Source of the DNA: Aureivirga marina
Lineage (GTDB): Bacteria > Bacteroidota > Bacteroidia > Flavobacteriales > Flavobacteriaceae
Reading direction: 5' to 3'
Assembly: GCF_015767265.1 (NCBI RefSeq)
Contig: NZ_JADPIB010000001.1
Location: 620,001-684,000, forward strand
DNA: 64,000 nucleotides
Shown here one piece after another: positions 61,905 through 64,000 of the stretch; position 1 is the stretch's first letter; each line of letters begins with the position of its first letter. The translations under genes and the position numbers were made by a program. The notes beneath the pieces were generated by a model. The model did no database searches and was not told where the DNA came from. It worked only from the letters and a program-made list of their open reading frames with translations.

Positions 61905-61950
61905 TAACTATTTTTATAGTTGTAAAACTAAAAAAATAGTTATAGCTTTG
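61905..61950 (+). promoter_or_regulatory. Promoter and palindromic operator of the blaI-M56 operon
   Basis: TAACTATTTTT (61905-61915) is the exact reverse complement of 61932-61942. The nested arms TAGTT (61917-61921) and AACTA (61926-61930) extend the symmetry around GTAA. A promoter overlaps it: TTG at 61920-61922, a 20-bp spacer, then TAGCTTTG at 61943-61950. The -33 box and spacer thus lie inside the palindrome, which is how a BlaI-type repressor would block its own promoter. Confidence 0.7.
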
Positions 61951-61966
61951 TACAAAAGGTTTAATC

Positions 61967-62335
61967 ATGAAAAAACTAACAAACAAAGAAGAGGAAATTA
62001 TGCAAGTGCTTTGGAAATTAGAGAAAGCATTTGTAAAAGAAATAATGGAAGAAATTCCAGAACCAAAACCACATTACAACACACTTTCTACGACGGTGAG
62101 AAAAATGGAAACAAAAGGTTTTGTAGGACATGAAGCTTTTGGAAATACGCATAGATATTTTCCAAAAATCACTAAAGAAGAATATCGAAATACATTTATT
62201 GATAGTACAATTAAAAATTATTTTGATAATTCTGTCAAAAAGATGCTTTCTTTTTTTGCAAAAGAAGAGAAAATTAGTTCAGATGAGTTAGAGGAAATTA
62301 TTGCGTTAATCGATAAAGAAAAAGACAAAAAATAA
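61967..62335 (+). CDS. BlaI/MecI/CopY-family transcriptional repressor
   Basis: The 122-aa protein has an N-terminal winged helix (about residues 1-75). Family patterns are LTNKEEEIMQVLWKLEKAFVK, NTLSTTVRKMETKGFVGHE and HRYFPKITKEEY. A C-terminal dimerisation part follows. Members repress their own operon until a partner M56 membrane protease triggers their cleavage. The palindrome overlapping the promoter 17 bp upstream of the start codon is the likely binding site. Its stop overlaps the start of the M56 gene by one base (TAATG), so the two are co-translated. Confidence 0.92.
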   Translation: MKKLTNKEEEIMQVLWKLEKAFVKEIMEEIPEPKPHYNTLSTTVRKMETKGFVGHEAFGNTHRYFPKITKEEYRNTFIDSTIKNYFDNSVKKMLSFFAKEEKISSDELEEIIALIDKEKDKK

Positions 62336-63708
62336 TGCTATACATTCTAAAAGTAAATTTTCTATTAGTTCTTTTTTCAATCATATATTATGTTTTTCTG
62401 AGAAAAGAAACATTCTATCAAGTAAATCGATTTTACTTGTTAGCAGGAATTTTCTGTAGTTTTTTGTTACCAACTATTTTTTTTGAAAACGAAATAGAAG
62501 TTTTTTCCAATTTGGAAGTAGAAAATTTGATTATAGAAAATCAATTAAATGAAACTATAATTACAGAAAAAACAGAATACACAAAATGGATTTTCTTAGG
62601 AATTTCAATTATTTCTGTTGCTTTGGTAAGTTTACTTTTTGGAAAAGTTTTATTGCTTTTACAAAAGATTAAAAAATTAAGAAAAAAAGAAGAATTCGGA
62701 ATTTCTTATGTAGAAAGTAAAAATGAAAATGAAGCTTTTTCTTTTTACAAATACATTGTTGTGAGTTCTAAAAATGTTGAAAAAGAGGCTTTAAAAAAGA
62801 TTTTAATTCATGAAAATATTCATGTAAAAGAATTACACACTTTAGATATTTTATTCATAAAATCTGTAGAAGCATTGTTTTGGTTCAATCCAATTTTAAG
62901 ATTTTATAAAAAAGCTATGGAAGAAAATCATGAGTTTTTAGCAGATCAAAAAACAGTAGAAAAAAATGCTTTTTCAAGTTATGATTATCAGAAATTAATT
63001 GTTCAATTACAAATAAAAAACACAACTATGATGGGAAATTCATTTAAAAAACAAAGTACATTAAAAAGACGAATCGTTATGTTACAAAAAGAAAAATCAG
63101 CAAGTAGAAACCTTTTAAAAATTTTAGTAATTCTTCCATTTTTAGCAAGTTTTATGATGGTTGCTCAAGTAGAAAAAAAAGAAATTATTAAAGAAGTGAA
63201 AGAAGAAAAACCAGAAGTTATAGAAAAAGAAATTCTTATACTAAAAAAAGAAAAAGCAGATAAAGAAGCGAAAAGACTTAAGCAAATAAAAAAAGAGAAA
63301 AAGGCAAAAGAAAAGAAAAAAGCTAAAGTTTCTAAGAAGAAAAAGAAAATCGCAAAAAAGAAAGCTTTAAAAGAAGCTAAAAAAGAAAAAATTGCAATGA
63401 AAAAAGAACTTTTAGAAGAAAAAAGAAGAGTTTTAGAAGAGAAGAGAGCTGTAATTGCAGAAGAAAAAAGAAAAATGATGGATGAAAAGGCTAGGATTAA
63501 AGATGAAGAAAAAAAGAAAAAACTGATGTCTTCTTATGAAAAAAGATACAAAGAAGAAGCAAAGAAAGAAGCTTTAAAAAGGCTAATATGGAAAGATGAA
63601 AATGGAAACGTGATTTCTAGATATGAATTTAAAAAGAGATTATTATCTGAAGGGATTTACGAAGTAAAATCAGATGGTGAAACTTATAGCCTTGCTTTAA
63701 AGAGTTAA
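62335..63708 (+). CDS. BlaR1/MecR1-like M56 membrane metallopeptidase with charged C-terminal tail
   Basis: The 457-aa protein has N-terminal membrane helices (about residues 3-20, 33-47 and 83-106). The M56 zinc motif HENIH (His159, Glu160, His163) follows, with the downstream ENHEFLADQK region. A last membrane helix lies at about 262-280. The tail of about 175 residues is mostly Lys, Glu and Ala and predicted coiled coil. The penicillin-binding sensor domain of BlaR1 is absent. A short ordered segment (about 420-457) ends the protein. It should cleave the adjacent BlaI-type repressor after an unknown stimulus. Confidence 0.88.
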   Translation: MLYILKVNFLLVLFSIIYYVFLRKETFYQVNRFYLLAGIFCSFLLPTIFFENEIEVFSNLEVENLIIENQLNETIITEKTEYTKWIFLGISIISVALVSLLFGKVLLLLQKIKKLRKKEEFGISYVESKNENEAFSFYKYIVVSSKNVEKEALKKILIHENIHVKELHTLDILFIKSVEALFWFNPILRFYKKAMEENHEFLADQKTVEKNAFSSYDYQKLIVQLQIKNTTMMGNSFKKQSTLKRRIVMLQKEKSASRNLLKILVILPFLASFMMVAQVEKKEIIKEVKEEKPEVIEKEILILKKEKADKEAKRLKQIKKEKKAKEKKKAKVSKKKKKIAKKKALKEAKKEKIAMKKELLEEKRRVLEEKRAVIAEEKRKMMDEKARIKDEEKKKKLMSSYEKRYKEEAKKEALKRLIWKDENGNVISRYEFKKRLLSEGIYEVKSDGETYSLALKS

Positions 63709-63760
63709 TTTCTTCATTCTACGGATTTATTTTATAAAACATTTTATTATATAATTATTT

Positions 63761-63797
63761 AAAAGTTGTTCTATTTCTAGAGCAACTTTTGTTTTTT
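63761..63797 (+). terminator. Terminator of the blaI-M56 operon
   Basis: The arms 63761-63773 and 63778-63790 pair along 13 positions with one G-T wobble, around a TTTC loop. A T-rich run follows. It lies about 50 bp after the M56 stop. Confidence 0.75.
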
Positions 63798-63885
63798 ATA
63801 GATGTTAAATAAATCAAAAAATTCTCTTTGTTATTTTTCTTAAAAATTGTAAATTAACTGTAAATCAGATAATTACATTTTTAAA

Positions 63886-64000
63886 ATGGAAAAATCAATT
63901 TACCATATTTTTCGTTCTTCTTCAGAAGATACCGATATCATGAATGAATTATTCTTTCATTTTTTCATTGCTGCATTCATTGTTTTTTTACTTGTAGCAG
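63886..64000 (+). CDS. Start of a membrane protein, truncated by the window edge
   Basis: An open frame of 38 codons runs from an ATG at 63886 to the end of the window. It encodes a short polar N-terminus (MEKSIYHIFRSSSEDTD) followed by a hydrophobic helix (LFFHFFIAAFIVFLLVA). The layout resembles the N-terminus of heme-copper oxidase subunit II proteins, which begin with a membrane hairpin, but too little is visible for a firm call. It lies about 90 bp after a terminator, so it probably starts a new transcription unit. Confidence 0.4.
   Translation, partial: MEKSIYHIFRSSSEDTDIMNELFFHFFIAAFIVFLLVA

Noticed and set aside
61948-62133. Short frame overlapping the start of the BlaI-type repressor
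   Set aside because: It is out of frame with the repressor, which has a complete winged-helix sequence and a normal start after the promoter.

Overview
The window is a low-GC, AT-rich chromosomal segment from a member of the Bacteroidota, most likely the family Flavobacteriaceae. The evidence is a C-terminal type IX secretion sorting domain on a thermolysin-like protease, a mevalonate-pathway HMG-CoA reductase next to a GYDIA-type GHMP kinase, lipoproteins with acidic residues after the lipidated cysteine, an SDR-type threonine dehydrogenase, a DnaE polymerase with a fused N-terminal exonuclease, and promoters of the Bacteroidota form TTTG-N19/20-TAnnTTTG upstream of tRNA-Phe and rplU. It reads as ordinary vertically inherited chromosome. 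I saw no phage, integrase, transposase, CRISPR array or toxin-antitoxin pair.

Layout. 0.3-2.2 kb: a membrane-anchored TPR/AraC-type regulator. 2.7-6.1 kb: a tightly coupled minus-strand operon of HMG-CoA reductase, GHMP kinase and an HI0933-type flavoprotein. 6.3-13.9 kb: a minus-strand envelope operon running coaX, outer-membrane barrel, TPR protein, lptC, a 62-aa membrane protein, a CNNM/CorC-type protein, then a PpiD-type periplasmic foldase. 14.0 kb: tRNA-Phe(GAA). 14.1-20.9 kb: metabolic and accessory genes (MDR reductase, CocE/NonD hydrolase lipoprotein, small SRPBCC-like and NTF2-like proteins, and a DMT exporter paired with an ATP-grasp-like protein). 21.2-25.2 kb: clpP, clpX and dnaG. 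25.4-30.5 kb: a secreted M4 protease, a DUF1684 lipoprotein, and a glycosyltransferase/flippase-like pair. 30.6-32.9 kb: ruvC, hemW and rnhB. 33-37.6 kb: small exported proteins, a patatin-barrel protein and a kelch-like lipoprotein. 37.8-42.7 kb: uvrC, a PLP decarboxylase, a lipoprotein bracketed by direct repeats, then rpmA and rplU. 43.2-46.6 kb: a catalytic/non-catalytic pair of M16 peptidases. 46.7-49.3 kb: a DMT transporter and three small exported proteins, two of them probable metal binders. 49.3-52.7 kb: enoyl-CoA hydratase, a histidine kinase and an orphan 2-oxoacid:ferredoxin oxidoreductase beta subunit. 52.9-60.9 kb: tdh, dnaE, a lipoprotein, rpsP, rimM and a tRNA N6-adenine methyltransferase. 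61.1-64 kb: a minimal flavoprotein, a BlaI/M56 regulatory pair with a palindromic operator, and the start of a further membrane protein.

Genes that work together: HMG-CoA reductase and the GHMP kinase supply isoprenoid precursors; LptC, the outer-membrane barrel, the TPR protein and the PpiD foldase serve outer-envelope assembly; ClpP and ClpX form one protease; DnaG and DnaE are replication enzymes, both with unusual domain features; RpsP and RimM act in 30S assembly. The observations I would follow first are the DnaG primase that has lost all four zinc ligands, the 22-cysteine lipoprotein with a freshly duplicated 37-residue repeat, the 38-bp operator overlapping the blaI promoter, the ATP-grasp/exporter pair, and the direct repeats flanking one lipoprotein gene. 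Several of these may turn out to be clade-wide traits, and no database search was possible here.
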